A DNA stretch of 64,000 nt from Gemmatimonadota bacterium (GTDB lineage Bacteria; Gemmatimonadota; Gemmatimonadetes; Gemmatimonadales; Gemmatimonadaceae). Both the position numbers and the translations under genes were made by a program. The DNA lies in NCBI GenBank assembly GCA_040388625.1, contig JAZKBK010000003.1, forward strand, positions 124,001-188,000, in the 5' to 3' direction. This document shows positions 63,366 to 64,000 of this stretch, one piece after another. The notes below the pieces were generated by a model. That model ran no database searches and had not been told where the DNA came from. It saw nothing but the letters and a program-made list of their open reading frames with translations. Positions within the stretch are counted from its first letter, which is position 1; each line of letters opens with the position of its first letter.

Positions 63366-63676
63366 CAACGCTCCAGAACAAGTGTGAATTCCGCGCCGTT
63401 CACGGAACGCGAGATACCGCGCGGCCGTGATTGCCAGCGAGAGTCGGGGATCATGATACAGGCCCCGACGGCGATTCCCGGAATCGCCACGGATAGTTTA
63501 TCCAATATCCGGTTACTCGGTAAGGCCGTGTCCTCGACCCCGCCGGATCGACACCCGCCGGTCCGGCGGCGGGGTGCCGGCGAGCTGGTCTTCCACCGCC
63601 GACACGCTCGCGCGCCCTCCGTCACCGGTAGTGGTGCTCGGTGAATCGATGCCAACCCTGCTCGTTCCTTGCTTTG
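63366..63676. other. Gap between permease and amidase genes
   Basis: These 311 bp contain no supported gene. A GC-rich imperfect hairpin (CACCCGCCG near 63551 with CGGCGGCGGGGTG near 63563) may be a weak terminator for the amidase gene on the minus strand. A 96-codon minus frame ends exactly at the permease start but lacks a recognisable product. Confidence 0.35.
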
Positions 63677-64000
63677 CTACAGCGTCGGGTGCCGCCGCAC
63701 GGTGTCGTCGTGAATCTGGAATTGGTGCGCGACGGACAGGATCAGATCGTCGTTGTACAGGTTGCCGATTATCTGACCGCAGATGGGTTGCGGATTGAGT
63801 TGCGGCGCCGGCGCGGCTGGTGCGGCGCCAGGTCTGCCACCGGCGGGCTGCGGTACGCCAAACTTGTACGGTAGAACGGCGCTGGGGTGTCCGGTCTGCG
63901 CGTTGGCGCCGATGTCGGCGAACGGGCTTCCGATGTACATGTCCAGATCCTTGAGGAACTCCGCCCACTTGGTCACCAGTACGTAGCGACGACGTTCGGT
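63677..64000 (-). CDS. Amidase signature family protein, C-terminal fragment
   Basis: The last 107 residues of a gene that begins beyond the window. WAEFLKDLDMYIGSPFADIGANAQTGHPSAVLPYKFG and the end ICGQIIGNLYNDDLILSVAHQFQIHDDTVRRHP match the C-terminal part of amidase-signature enzymes (GatA-like). A Gly/Ala/Pro-rich insert (PAGGRPGAAPAAPAPQ) lies between them. The catalytic Lys-Ser-Ser part is not in view. Identity as an amidase is likely; the substrate is unknown. Confidence 0.75.
   Translation of the reverse strand, partial: TERRRYVLVTKWAEFLKDLDMYIGSPFADIGANAQTGHPSAVLPYKFGVPQPAGGRPGAAPAAPAPQLNPQPICGQIIGNLYNDDLILSVAHQFQIHDDTVRRHPTL

Noticed and set aside
63365-63655. A 96-codon minus frame ending exactly at the TauE-type gene start (TGATG)
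   Set aside because: The overlap looks like coupling, but the sequence has no recognisable domain, is Arg/Ser/Pro-rich, and a good ribosome site for the permease lies in it. Kept only as a possibility.

Overview
This 64 kb window is a GC-rich bacterial chromosome segment with densely packed genes, many 1-11 bp start/stop overlaps and frequent GTG starts. The gene mix (many secreted S9 and zinc peptidases, STN-type TonB-dependent receptors, a DUF5916 outer-membrane protein, a compact sigma-70, an imuA/imuB/dnaE2 mutasome and toxin-antitoxin pairs) suggests a Gram-negative soil or sediment heterotroph. Gemmatimonadota is my best guess, inferred from gene content alone. I found no rRNA, tRNA, CRISPR array, prophage or transposase gene.

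Left arm (1-14.7 kb). The end of a peptide ABC transporter (binding protein tail and permease) and a RidA gene are followed by a MazEF-like pair with its own palindromic operator. A ferredoxin-NADP reductase gene faces a cobalamin adenosyltransferase gene head to head; the latter leads into aroB, a 3D-domain protein and a small membrane protein. A sigma-70 gene closed by a strong terminator precedes a compact operon: lipid kinase, glycolate oxidase glcD-glcE-glcF, and ygfZ. glcE is unusually short. A small repeat-containing lipoprotein, a MoxR/Mg-chelatase-like ATPase and a cytidylate-kinase-like protein follow.

Middle (14.7-42.6 kb). Creatininase and threonine aldolase genes lie beside a mutasome cassette, imuA - imuB - dnaE2, on the minus strand. 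A Phd/VapC toxin-antitoxin pair sits between imuA and imuB in the opposite direction, with a strong promoter and a perfect 18-bp palindrome at the imuB start. Then come a DUF5916 protein, an OPT peptide transporter, a DPP-IV-like peptidase, a glutamine cyclotransferase with an ABC exporter, several VOC/SRPBCC proteins, a membrane-anchored Ser/Thr kinase, two methyltransferase-type genes, a nitrilase-family amidohydrolase and a Tat-exported acetamidase-like lipoprotein.

Right arm (42.6-64 kb). A nested REP-like hairpin forms the last 21 codons of a 7TM sensor-type protein that has no output domain. Next, all on the minus strand, are a secreted HELGH protein and a locus read in the order ECF sigma, FecR, STN-TonB receptor, PepSY membrane protein, zinc metalloprotease lipoprotein, DUF4397 lipoprotein, S9 peptidase. 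It looks like a surface-signalled uptake and peptide-processing system. The end holds an ornithine-cyclodeaminase-family gene, an MFS exporter bracketed by REP-like remnants, an enolase-superfamily dehydratase with a TauE-type permease, and the 3' end of an amidase gene.
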